Shown piece after piece: positions 20,123 to 28,666 of a stretch of DNA of 64,000 bases (within the stretch, counting starts at the first letter, position 1; the number at the start of each line of letters is the position of its first letter). The stretch is from Gigaspora margarita (taxonomy: Eukaryota > Glomeromycota > Glomeromycetes > Diversisporales > Gigasporaceae), in contig WTPW01000202.1 in the NCBI GenBank assembly GCA_009809945.1, positions 505,067-569,066 of the forward strand. The letters run 5' to 3'. Under the pieces are notes generated by a model that searched no databases, had not been told where the DNA came from, and worked only from the letters and a program-made list of their open reading frames with translations. The position numbers and the translations under genes were made by a program.

Positions 20123-21990
20123 TTAATCTGTTATTAGTTCTTCTGGATTTTCTTCTTTTCGCAACCTTTTAATTTCTTCTAAGTCATCATTCATCTTTCT
20201 GAATACATTTGTGAATGATGGCAAGGTTGGCAATTTATTGTTTTTCTTCTTTGAAGGTCCTATTACTGGTAAATATTTATTTCTTAACTCATTTATTTTG
20301 TAAGTTATTTGTCCTGTTTTATCATTCTGAATGTTCTTTCTTGCAGTATCTTCTTGTTCATTTTGATGTCTTTCTTTTCTTTCTAAGCTTAAATTCTTTA
20401 AAGAATTTGTTAAATAATCCATTGGATCTATTGGGTTTTCTTGATAATTATTTACAATTTTCATTGGTAAATTACTATATTGTATTCCTTTTCTTGGATC
20501 CCATTTATTTAATTCTTTGATTCTATCTGTTAGTTCTTTTGTTAATTCCATATCTGATGGTAATATGTTCATAGCGTAATATCTTAGCGTTTGTACTTCT
20601 TTTATTTGTTCTTGTTTATCCCAGTCCTTTTTTCTGAGTGTTTCTAGTATTGCAGCTCCTTTACATTGTTGTACTATGGTTTTAAATATTTCTTGGGGTA
20701 ATAATCCTGTAAGCAGGTGTTCGTGGATATCATGTCCACTTCCAAAGATTGTTTCTTTGATTTGATATGTACAGCTGTTTTTGTCTTGAATAGTTCTAGT
20801 GTGAACCATATTATTTATGTGGCAAAGTTGGATATCTTTTCTATGCTTTGTTAAGACTTTATTATAGTCTTCTGTTGTTCTTCCTGCTCCAGCTACAAAA
20901 TAATGTTGTGTGTCAAAGCACAACTTAATTCTATCTATTGTTTTTTCAGTTGCAGGGTTTTTCTTATACCGATTTTTTTTATGAACCTTGTTTCTTATTT
21001 CCAATAGTTCTTCTATTGTTGCACCGTAGCATTTATTTGCTGCTAAGTTTTCTAATAGTATCGTGACGTCTGTTTCTTTAGTTTGTTTTAATATTTCCTG
21101 CAGGTTTTCTATTACGTCCGATTTGTTATTATTTCGAGCTGTTCCAATATGAAGTACGTAGTTTCTGGCTCCTAAATTATGTGCTCTTTGCACTTCTTCT
21201 ATTATTCTTTTTGTTTTCCAATTTATGTTCCCTTGCTAGTTTATTGGTCTTCCACTTAAGTCTAGTCCCATAGTTGCATATATTACCAACTTTAGTTGGG
21301 ATCTTGTGTTGCTTTCTATTATCCTAATATCATTTTCGATATCAGGTAAGCCTCTTATCAACGTTATTTGGTTTTGTTCAAATTTGTTTTTGAATTCTCC
21401 TTTTGCAGGTATATATTGTACAAAGTTTTGTATAATATTACTTCCATTTTGTATGACTGCTTCTACAATATCTTTCTATAGACCATCGCATGTTATACCT
21501 ATTAATTTCTTTCTATGCTTATTTCTTTCACATTGCTTATAGAATAATTGCAATGCATTTGAATCTATATATGCTATTGTAAATAGGTCATATTTGATTC
21601 TTTCGTTATGTTCTTTTCATGTTATTTCACTAAGTTCTTTTGGAATATCTTCTTGTTTAGGCAAGGCCTTCATCTGTTGGGTTTGCCTCATTTTCTTTGG
21701 TTTTATTAGGGTGCTTGTTTTTTTTCCTTTATTTGATTTGTCGAGTGCCTTGTTTTCTTTTAGCTTTTTATTGGTTCTTTTTAATCCTCTTGAAGTCATA
21801 ATTGATTTCCTATATTTTAAGGTTGGTATGCCTTGTTTTCTTTTAACCTTTAATTTGTTAATATTTAGTTGGTCTCTGTTGCTTTCACTAGTGAGTTCTG
21901 TTTTTATTGGGTTGGGCGCCTTGTTTTCTTTTAACCAAAAGGAAATAGGTGCCTTATCTTCAGTTTTGTTGGCTGAGTTTGTTACTGTTA
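20123..21990 (-). pseudogene. Endonuclease IV-type AP endonuclease with Lys-rich N-terminal repeats
   Basis: The C-terminal 350 residues carry the endonuclease IV metal-binding motifs in order: RNYVLHIGT (His), TILLENLAA (Glu), LCFDTQHYFVAG (Asp, His), QLCHINN (His), GSGHDIHEHLLTGLL (Asp/His pair) and AAILET (Glu). This TIM-barrel family cleaves DNA at abasic sites using three zinc ions. Upstream in frame are NINWKTKRIIEEVQRAHNLG, then IAYIDSNALQLFYKQ, and before that a Lys-rich region with repeated LKENKAP-like units. Interruptions: TGA 21617 (SEIT-TGA-KEHN), TAG 21476 and TAG 21236. After the barrel comes a Lys/Glu-rich tail ending TAA at 20123. Endonuclease IV is unusual beside an RT: LINEs use exonuclease III-type APE. 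Known in some large DNA viruses, so capture from a virus or bacterium is possible. Confidence 0.75.
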
Positions 21991-22060
21991 TTTTAGTTTG
22001 CTAGCTAGGTTTTTTAGGTTCATTACTTTTTCATTGTTGGGCGCCTTGTTTTCTTTTAAC
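21660..22060 (-). repeat. Degenerate KENKAP-coding repeat cluster
   Basis: The block AAGAAAACAAGGCGCCCAA (minus strand) recurs with changes at about 22037-22060, 21911-21935, 21823-21848 and 21741-21765. Weaker echoes lie at 21949 and 21710. In protein these read RLKENKAPN, WLKENKAPN, VKRKQGIP (shifted) and KLKENKALD. The DNA is better conserved than the protein frame, which hints at a nucleic-acid-level role or recent duplication. Confidence 0.6.
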
Positions 22061-22458
22061 CTTTTGCTTTTTGCCTCGGGTCTTTGAATCCTCTTATTTG
22101 CCTTTGAACTTGCAAAAAATTTATGGTGAAATGTGGATACTCGAAACTTGCTATTAGATTTATCCTCAAAGTATACTTCAGATAGGTTTGGCAGTAGCCT
22201 CCGAGCATTGCCGTAACTATTGTATGCATTGTACTTTTTATGTTTGCACAGCTGTTGTATGAGAACTCTTTGGTTATATATAGATTGATTATTTATGAGG
22301 ATCTGGTGGTTCTTTTGGTCTTTTGATATTCCTATTTGTGATTGGTGTTTATTACTAAGGAGGATGTACTTTGATTCTGTATTTAGCACATCTATTTTTA
22401 GGTTCTTTGTTAGGTACTCATTGATCTTTATGTCAATGAGTATTGGGCATGCTCCCAT
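21988..22458 (-). CDS. Unknown protein, 156 aa
   Basis: Starts MGACPILIDIKINEYLTKNL, its ATG touching the TAA of the capsid-like gene. The N-terminal half is beta/alpha-like (KIDVLNTESKYILLSNKHQ); the C-terminal half is basic and enters the KENKAP repeats, which continue in the next frame downstream into the AP endonuclease gene. It may therefore be the N terminus of a single protein split by a frameshift near 21990. I looked for an aspartic protease motif here because of the position after the capsid and did not find one. Confidence 0.55.
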   Translation of the reverse strand: MGACPILIDIKINEYLTKNLKIDVLNTESKYILLSNKHQSQIGISKDQKNHQILINNQSIYNQRVLIQQLCKHKKYNAYNSYGNARRLLPNLSEVYFEDKSNSKFRVSTFHHKFFASSKANKRIQRPEAKSKRLKENKAPNNEKVMNLKNLASKLK

Positions 22459-24340
22459 TTAGAAATAATAATCATTTTCATTTCCAGATTCAGATGTTGG
22501 TTCTAATATTTCTGATGGGTATTCATCTTGGTTTAGTTGTTTCTTGGTTTTAAGGTTATATGTTTCATATTCTGATTCTTCGCTTGATTCTTCTGATGAT
22601 TCAGTTTCTTCTGTGGTAGAAGAGTCTTCTTGATTTTCAAGGTTATATTGTTCTTGGTACTTTGTGAATCTTATATATTCATCAAAGTTTTTTCTTTCAT
22701 TATTATAATATCCCTTATGTTTCTTTTTTTCAGAATGGAATACCATTGGGTCTTCTATTCCTTCTTCTTCTTTTTGGTATTTGTAACAACTGTTGATAAA
22801 ATGTGTGTTCGTTTTGCAGTGATCATACCACATTTTCTTGTTCTTATATTTTTCTTTATCGTAGGGTCGTTCTTTCTTTTGGAATTGTCCTGATGAATCT
22901 TTTGAGTAAAATGATGATTTCCTTGCTCTTTTTTCTCTAGGCTTGTATGAATCTTTTCCTTTTCTTAAGAGTTTCCATTTCTTATATTCGTCTCTTGATT
23001 TCCATTTTCTTCCTTTTCTGTCGGTATATCTATTTCCTTTACTATATTCTTTCTTATATTTCTTATCTTTTGAATAGTTGTCTTTTGAGTAATTCTTTCC
23101 TTTGTTGTTCTTATTAGGTCTATTCTTATTTTTGAGTCTACATTCACTCATTAGGTGTCCTTTTCTTTTACAATGATAACATTTCATGTTCCTGAGGGGT
23201 ACTATCCCATAGTCTCCTTTCTTGAATTGATTACTCTTTTTCTTTTCATTGTCGTGATATTCTTTTTTATTGCTGAAGTGTACTTGTTTCTTTTCAAATT
23301 GTTCTCTAAAGTATTGTCCTACTCTTCCTGATTTGTAGTAGTCATATACTCTTTCTAATGCTGCAAAGAATTGTTCAGTAGTTGTAATATTATTATTAAT
23401 TAGGTTCATTTGGCTTTTGTAGTCTTCTTGGTCATGTCGTCCTTGTGGTAACATTTCTTCCAATGTTATTTGTAATCCTCCTAAGAATGATGTATTGTTT
23501 TGGGATAGGTTCAGGTCTCTTATAAATTTGGTTTGGAAGTTTGATGCTTCGTTTATTTCTAGTAAATATTTAGGTTCAAATCTAATTTTGTTGAAGTCTT
23601 TTTGTTTTTCTTTAATCATTTTTGGTGTTATATATGTTTTATCAAACCATAGTCTAAATGATACTTGTCTTGATTGTCTATCATTATCTTCACATGTTAA
23701 GTTTCCTTGTCCTTTTTCTCCATTGTGAGCAGCTTCATATATTACATTCATTGCTTCTGAGAAGTTGGTTTTGTCTAGTAAAAAGATTCTTGGATCATCT
23801 TGTACTGATTCCCAATCATGCCTTCTTCTTGCTCCATTATGAAAGTCACTAACAAAGTATCCTGTTAGGTCAGCCATATGTGTTTCATAGTGCAAATATC
23901 TTTCATAGTCGAAACACGATATTGCTAGTTTGTGTATTAAGTTCTTCATAAATACTATATTATATGCTCCTAATTTTTCTCCTTCATCTCTTGCTAAATC
24001 TGCTCTTATTTCATCTGGTGTACATCATATATATCCCTTGTCTGCAGTTCCAATAAAGTATCCTGGTATTAATAGATCTAAAGGTACGTATACTTGTATT
24101 GCATGTTCAAAATGGTTTCTAAATTGTACCCAATTTATTCCATTAAATACCATTCCATTCATTAGGGTTTTAAAATTAATTTTGTTTAGATCGGGAAATT
24201 CTACTATTGCTATTTTTGTTTTATGGTTCAAAGTTAGGTCTAATTTGTGTATATAGATAAAATTGTACGTAGTCTCTAATATATAGGTTTTCTAGTTCAA
24301 GTCCTTTTTGTAGGGTTCCTTTATCTTTGGATAGATGTCC
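22459..24340 (-). pseudogene. Capsid/nucleocapsid-like protein with CCHC knuckle
   Basis: The frame is open from 24231 to 22459 except for TGA at 24025-24027 (DKGYI-TGA-CTPDEIR). A shifted frame (TYITIGHLSKDKGTLQ, LENLYIRDYVQFYLY) extends it upstream to about 24340, joined by a one-base slip near 24245. Layout: helical capsid-like region (FRNHFEHAIQVYVPLDLLIP, FDYERYLHYETHMADLTGYF, TTEQFFAALERVYDYYKSGR), zinc knuckle CYHCKRKGHLMSEC, a very long Lys/Tyr/Asp-rich basic domain, then an acidic Ser/Glu tail (TEETESSEESSEESEYE) ending NDYYF. Knuckle, basic domain and acidic tail resemble Gag nucleocapsids and caulimovirid coat proteins. Expected role: genome packaging. No sequence match to a named family is claimed. 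Confidence 0.65.
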
Positions 24341-24354
24341 TATAGTTATGTATG

Positions 24355-24663
24355 TTAGAGAGTCTTTATTTCAGGAAATTTTCTTTTAATTGGTTTTGGA
24401 TTTAATTCTGTTTTCTGTTTTTCAAGTTTTTCTTTATATATTGTTTCAAGTCTTTCTAGTGTTTCAAGTACTTTTATTATAGTATTATATTCTCTTGCTA
24501 TTAATGTTATTTGATATGCTGGTGCACTATCAAAGTATTCTTTGAATTGACTTTGTATTTTTCTTTTTCTTGGTTCGTGGTAACTTATGCTTGGGTATAA
24601 TGTTAGCCAGTAGTTGAGTGAAAATTCTGTTAACTTTGTTGTGTTACTATGTAGATTTTGCAT
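24355..24663 (-). CDS. Unknown helical protein, 102 aa
   Basis: Starts MQNLHSNTTKLTEFSLNYWL; the ATG overlaps the end of the upstream ORF by 17 nt. Predicted helical with a C-terminal coiled coil (LETLERLETIYKEKLEKQK). Intact, TAA. Its partner upstream has similar size and style, so the pair may act together; no family recognised. Confidence 0.6.
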   Translation of the reverse strand: MQNLHSNTTKLTEFSLNYWLTLYPSISYHEPRKRKIQSQFKEYFDSAPAYQITLIAREYNTIIKVLETLERLETIYKEKLEKQKTELNPKPIKRKFPEIKTL

Positions 24664-24958
24664 TCAGGTACTTTTGGTCTGTAATCTTGGTTAAATATTC
24701 TAAGTTCTGATGATATGCAGTTGCTATATCCTTTATATATTCTTTTGGTTCTCCTTTCCTTATACAATTGATTATATATGCTTGTATTAGTTCTGCTCTT
24801 GCTAATGCTCTTTTATCAATTATGACTTTGCTTTTATTAAAGATAGTTTCTTCGTTTTCGTCTAATGGCCTATAGCTTTTTGGTTTAAGTATTTCTTCTG
24901 TTTGTAGTTCTTGAAATCTTTGTTCGATATCTTTTATATATTCTTTAGGATTTTGCAT
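24647..24958 (-). CDS. Unknown helical protein, 103 aa
   Basis: Starts MQNPKEYIKDIEQRFQELQ; the ATG shares its A with the TAA of the membrane protein upstream (TAATG), a classic termination-reinitiation junction. Contains a duplicated phrase, PKEYIKDIEQRF and PKEYIKDIATAY, suggesting an internal repeat. Intact, TAG. Not recognised. Confidence 0.6.
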   Translation of the reverse strand: MQNPKEYIKDIEQRFQELQTEEILKPKSYRPLDENEETIFNKSKVIIDKRALARAELIQAYIINCIRKGEPKEYIKDIATAYHQNLEYLTKITDQKYLNAKST

Positions 24959-25947
24959 TAAACTGTTGGTTGTATAGGTGTTATGGTGCTATCGATTTGG
25001 TTTGCTAGTTGTAATATTCTTGTTTGTTCTCGTTCTGCTATTATGAGTTTGTTATTGAGTCTTTGTTTATATCCGAAGTATACTGCTAATATAAATGTGA
25101 ATACTGCTATTAATGCTATTACTATCCCTTAGATTGTAGTATGACACAGACAAATTTGCCTGCGTTTTTGCACTTTTTTTGCTCTAATTTACTTTTTTGA
25201 AATATCAAAATAATTAAATAAAACTTTGTACAATTATATTTGAAAATAAGGATTATTTTTTTGCAAAATTAGTTTTCATATTGTAAGAAAAAAATTTTAA
25301 GTTATATATAAGCTAAAAATAGATATCTTTAAGAAAAAAAATTTTTAAAAAATTTTATCATAATTTCTCTGTAATCTTATTTAGTTTTAGTTTTAAAGCT
25401 ATAGTTCTTAAGACAATATTGTAGTTTATATAAAGGATAATAACTTTTATTATTGCAACTTTAATGATTTATTTGTAAAAATCAAGACTTGTATTAGAAG
25501 TAAAAGTTTTTTTTATAGACGGGAACATATAAAATTTAAGAAAATCTAAAGAAAAATTTTAATAGTAAAAATGCTAATACAAGAACTTTAAACTTTGATT
25601 ATACTAAAGTTTTCTAATAATTTTAAAAAATTTTTATAACAAAGTTACTAAAACAAAACTTAAAGAATATTTTTTACTTAGAAAAGGTATAGCTAAAATC
25701 AATATTTAAAATTTTATTAAAATTTTATTAAACTTTTTAAAATATGCAGGCAAATTTGTCTGTGTTACAATATAAGGGATATCTTCAATTATTACGTTTG
25801 AATCTTGAAAATATGATGGTGTTACTGTTGCTATAGTTATTGTTGTTTGGTATATAGTTGTTGGTTGAGCTGTTTGGGTTACTGTTATATTTAAGGTCTG
25901 GGTTACTGTTGGTAAAATATTGTTAAGAATATGAATTGTTGGCTCAT
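24959..25947 (-). pseudogene. Fourth small membrane protein, split by a 655-bp MITE
   Basis: The ATG at 25945-25947 touches the TAA of the third membrane protein (TAAATG): MSQQFIFLTIF. In a shifted frame a Thr-rich ectodomain-like stretch follows (PTVTQTLNITVTQTAQPTT), with an NIT sequon. Beyond the MITE come a hydrophobic helix (IVIALIAVFTFILAVYFGY) and a basic tail KQRLNNKLIIAERE that ends IQPTV-TAA overlapping the next ATG. Ectodomain and helix lie in different frames, so at least one frameshift accompanies the insertion. Type I single-pass topology is inferred. Confidence 0.55.
25125..25779. mobile_element. 655-bp TA-flanked MITE, copy 1
   Basis: Inverted ends TCCCTTAGATTGTAG and (reverse strand) TCCCTTATATTGTAA, followed on both sides by ACAGACAAATTTGCCTGC. 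Flanked by TA (25123-25124 and 25780-25781), as for Tc1/mariner-type insertion. No coding capacity. A second copy of exactly 655 bp lies in the opposite orientation at 41203-41857. Confidence 0.8.
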
Positions 25948-26250
25948 TTATCTTCTGTTTCTTCCGAAGATAGTACTTCCTTGTTGAAGTAATTGTTGAT
26001 ATTGTTGTATTTTAATTTGTTGGTCAGGTGGTAGCCTACTTATTTGTTCTGGTATAAGTAGTCTAAGTTCTTGTTGGTATTGAAATGGTTCTGGTATCTT
26101 ATTTCTTCTTTGTTTTCTTTTATTACAGCTTTTATATATACAGATAAATATGATGAGTAATACGAATACAATTACTAAGCTCAGTGAGATAATTGTAGCA
26201 GTTTGTGCTGAAATTGGTTCTTGAGTTAAAGTTTGGTTTGTTAAGTTCAT
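25948..26250 (-). CDS. Third small membrane protein, 100 aa
   Basis: Starts MNLTNQTLTQEPISAQT, touching the upstream TAA. A short N-terminal ectodomain with sequons (NLT, NQT), one strongly hydrophobic helix at residues about 20-42 (IISLSLVIVFVLLIIFICIY), a Cys/Lys/Arg stop-transfer segment (KSCNKRKQRRNK), then a Gln/Pro-rich cytoplasmic tail (ISRLPPDQQIKIQQYQQLLQ). Intact, TAA. Predicted type I or III single-pass protein; reminiscent of small viral membrane proteins, but no homology claimed. Confidence 0.7.
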   Translation of the reverse strand: MNLTNQTLTQEPISAQTATIISLSLVIVFVLLIIFICIYKSCNKRKQRRNKIPEPFQYQQELRLLIPEQISRLPPDQQIKIQQYQQLLQQGSTIFGRNRR

Positions 26251-26667
26251 TTAGCAGTAGCCTGAGTTGTTGTTATATTGGGCATTGTATGATATGTTCG
26301 GATAGTTTTTGTAAAGTCTCTTTTTATACTTTTGTATTGCTATACAGCAGATTGCTATTGTTATGAAATAGATAAATATTACTATAACTAGTGCTTGTAG
26401 CAGTGAATACGCTAAAGGGTACTTTGATATATCTCCTGAAGTGTTATCAGTATTTGTTGATGATACAATTGTTTCAATAGTGGTCATAGATTGATTATGC
26501 AAGAATGTTTTTAAGTATTTTTGGTCACATGTGAATACTTTTGAGTTTTCTTGTTCCTGTGTGAATACTTTTGAGTATATTTGGTCACGTGTGAATATAT
26601 TTGAGTTTGTTCGAATATTTTTAATTATGTAATTTTCAAAGATTGGTTCCTGAATGGTGTAGTTCAT
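26251..26667 (-). CDS. Second small membrane protein, 138 aa, with 10-residue repeats
   Basis: Starts MNYTIQEPIFENYIIKNIRT. Residues about 24-57 are tandem 10-residue units: IFTRDQIYSK, VFTQEQENSK, VFTCDQKYLK, then TFLHNQS. A Ser/Thr stretch follows (TIETIVSSTNTDNTSGD), then a hydrophobic helix (LLQALVIVIFIYFITIAICC) and a basic tail rich in Tyr/Asn ending NNNSGYC. Intact, TAA touching the next ATG. No signal peptide seen. Single-pass topology predicted. Confidence 0.7.
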   Translation of the reverse strand: MNYTIQEPIFENYIIKNIRTNSNIFTRDQIYSKVFTQEQENSKVFTCDQKYLKTFLHNQSMTTIETIVSSTNTDNTSGDISKYPLAYSLLQALVIVIFIYFITIAICCIAIQKYKKRLYKNYPNISYNAQYNNNSGYC

Positions 26668-26717
26668 GTAACGTTATAATGGTAGGTTCTAAAAAGGATG
26701 TTGGGCGTTTTTCCTTT

Positions 26718-27236
26718 TTATTTATATCTTGGTAGTGCTTGTTGTTGGCTTTGGTTTAATTGCAATTGTTGGGCTAACGATTGTAGAACAATTCCTTCTA
26801 AATTTATTGGTGTTGTGAATAGTGCTTGATTTCCTATTGGTCCTTGAGCGTGTCATTTGTTAGCTTGTTTCCTTTTTCTAATTCTTCTGATGCAGATTCC
26901 TAATATTATGGCTATTGTAGATAATAAAGTTGCTATTGTCCCTAATATTTCTATTGCTAATATATTACTATTGTTGTTAGAGGTTTCTACAGATTGTATA
27001 GCAAGTATTGTAATTTTGGCATTAGTTTTTGTACTTGTGTTTGGAGCTTCTTGGACGTTTGGTATTGTAGATGTTGGTGTTGCAGATGTTGGCATTATTG
27101 GTAAAGATACGACTATTACGTCTGCTATGATTATGGTTCAATTTCTTTGTTGATATTGATATTGTTCTGAAGCTAAGATTACTAATAATATAAAAGTTAT
27201 TATTTGTATTATTAAGGCTATTTTTATGTTAATCAT
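26718..27236 (-). CDS. First small membrane protein, two in-frame TGA codons
   Basis: ATG 27234-27236: MINIKIALIIQIITFILLVI looks like a signal peptide or anchor, then QRN-TGA-TIIIADV (27138-27140). The frame continues through a Thr/Pro/Asn-rich stretch (TPTSTIPNVQEAPNTSTKT), a hydrophobic helix (IEILGTIATLLSTIAIILGI), basic RRIRKRKQANK-TGA-HAQGP (26853-26855) and a Gln-rich tail (QSLAQQLQLNQSQQQALP) to TAA at 26718. The Gln-rich tail after the second TGA matches the design of the third membrane protein, so the two sides belong together. First gene of the array. 172 codons if TGA is read through. Confidence 0.6.
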
Positions 27237-28660
27237 TGAGAATTTTTGTTAGCGAAGTTGGATGCCTTTCTCTTTGTGTAATTACTGTATTTAATTTTCT
27301 AGAATTATTGGCATTTGTATTATTTTAAAGAATAGATGTAAATGTAATTTTGTAGGGTGAAGGGTAACTGTATTACTTTTAGTTGGGTGCTTAGTTCTTT
27401 CTAAGAATAAATTTCAAGTTGATTATTATATGGTTTTGGAGTATACAGACCTGTTGTTTATGGTAAGTTCTTTGGTATGGATTTGAGTTCATAGCTATTG
27501 TTTTATTGAGGATGGTGGATCCGCAGGTGCAATAATTTGTTAAGTGCTGTGATTATGGATTTGTAGGTAATTTTTCTTAGTTGGGCACCTTCTTTTAAAT
27601 TTTTTTGCCTTTAATTCTTTTATATGGTTTATTGATTTATTTGGTTAATACTTTGGTTTCAATATACTTCCTTCTTTGAGATAGCTATTCTCAAAGTTAG
27701 TTCACAAGAGTGCACGCTAGTTTACACTTGTTTCTTCGTTGAAACTTTAGTCCAGAAATTATATAATTAAATACATTTATTAACAGTTTATCGATAAGAA
27801 ATAGTTTATATATAATAAATATAATTTACTTTATTTATAATATTTAATATACNATAGATAATACAGTTGAATAATAATAATGTGTAATAATAGATAAGAA
27901 TATACACTATATAGTTTAATATCATTTAAGATATATGTATACGTTGGTGCTAATATTCAAGGTTCTATAATATCGGTAATAGTTTTGTGGTATAAAGTTT
28001 TAATACAGTAATATAATTAACGATTTTATCGAATTTTGTAAAATTATTAATTTGTGAAAATATGTTTAAAATGTTAAAAATGTCGCAAGAATAACTATAT
28101 GTAAAAAAAGGTCAGGTTTAAATACATTGTTTTCGAATAATTAAATACATCACATTATTTCTAAATTTTTCTATTTATTTCGATCACATTATTAAAATAA
28201 TAAAATAGTTTTCGTGTTTACGTGTTATTGTTAATATGTTATGCCAATTTCTGTACCAGCCAGATTTGGTAATATAGTTCAATTATCGATTTTCAGTATT
28301 CGGTTTTCTTCATGGTTTAATTTGTCTGATTTTGGAAGATGATCTTCTAGGTAATTTTATGTGATACCCTGTACACACGATTCAATACATTAGCCCTAAT
28401 AATATATAATGTATTTACTTATACCCAAAACTAGATACTTCAAATTATCCTTTATTTCACAGATGTCATTATCCAGTTTATGAATTAAGAGATAGAGCTA
28501 CCAGTTTTGTCTAAACAACAAGTTATTAACTTGGTAGTAGTAGTTATCAACTTGGCATCGGTTGTTCAGTTCTTCTGAATATTATAAATAGAAAAAAAAG
28601 TTTTTTTAAAAAAATGATCACATTTGAAAAAAAATAAAAATAAATCCAAAATATACTATT
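27237..28660. other. Leader or intergenic region upstream of the array
   Basis: No convincing gene. On the minus strand the part nearest the array (27237-27720) keeps the array's base composition and has echoes of the AAGAAAACAAGGCGCCCAA block (near 27390 and 27575), so it may be the 5' leader of the element. No terminal repeat, primer-binding site or promoter was recognised. Beyond 27720 the sequence is plain AT-rich DNA; one ambiguous base at 27853. Confidence 0.4.
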
Positions 28661-28666
28661 ATTACC

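Larger units (their letters stand above)
7888..27236 (-). mobile_element. Large polycistronic reverse-transcribing element (whole array)
   Basis: About 19.3 kb in which essentially every base of the minus strand belongs to a gene or an inserted MITE. Transcription runs from four membrane proteins through a capsid-like protein, AP endonuclease, RT-RNase H, DDE transposase and zinc-knuckle protein to about ten small ORFs and a Nudix hydrolase. Many stops touch or overlap the next ATG: TAAATG at 26251, 25948, 22459, 12787 and 10151; TAGATG at 11183; TAATG at 24958; gaps of 2-9 nt elsewhere. This architecture is unlike ordinary fungal genes or LTR retrotransposons and resembles a compact virus genome. 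RT class and polycistronic layout point towards Ortervirales (Ty3/Caulimoviridae), but the size and extra enzymes are unlike any family I can name. Stops, frameshifts and three MITEs show an old insertion. Ends are not defined: no LTR or other terminal repeat was recognised. Confidence 0.7.

Noticed and set aside
20123-21990. Array as an inserted giant DNA virus segment because of endonuclease IV
   Set aside because: No giant-virus core genes (major capsid, DNA polymerase B, packaging ATPase) are present, while RT-RNase H and zinc-knuckle proteins are. Capture of one gene remains possible.
7888-27236. Array as mitochondrial DNA or plasmid, given TGA codons
   Set aside because: No mitochondrial respiratory genes, rRNA or tRNA, and it is embedded among nuclear transposons. 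Cannot be excluded for the donor.
27480-27560. TGGTGGATCCGCAGGTGC as a tRNA primer-binding site
   Set aside because: It is on the plus strand, opposite to transcription of the array, and matches no tRNA 3' end I can recall with confidence.
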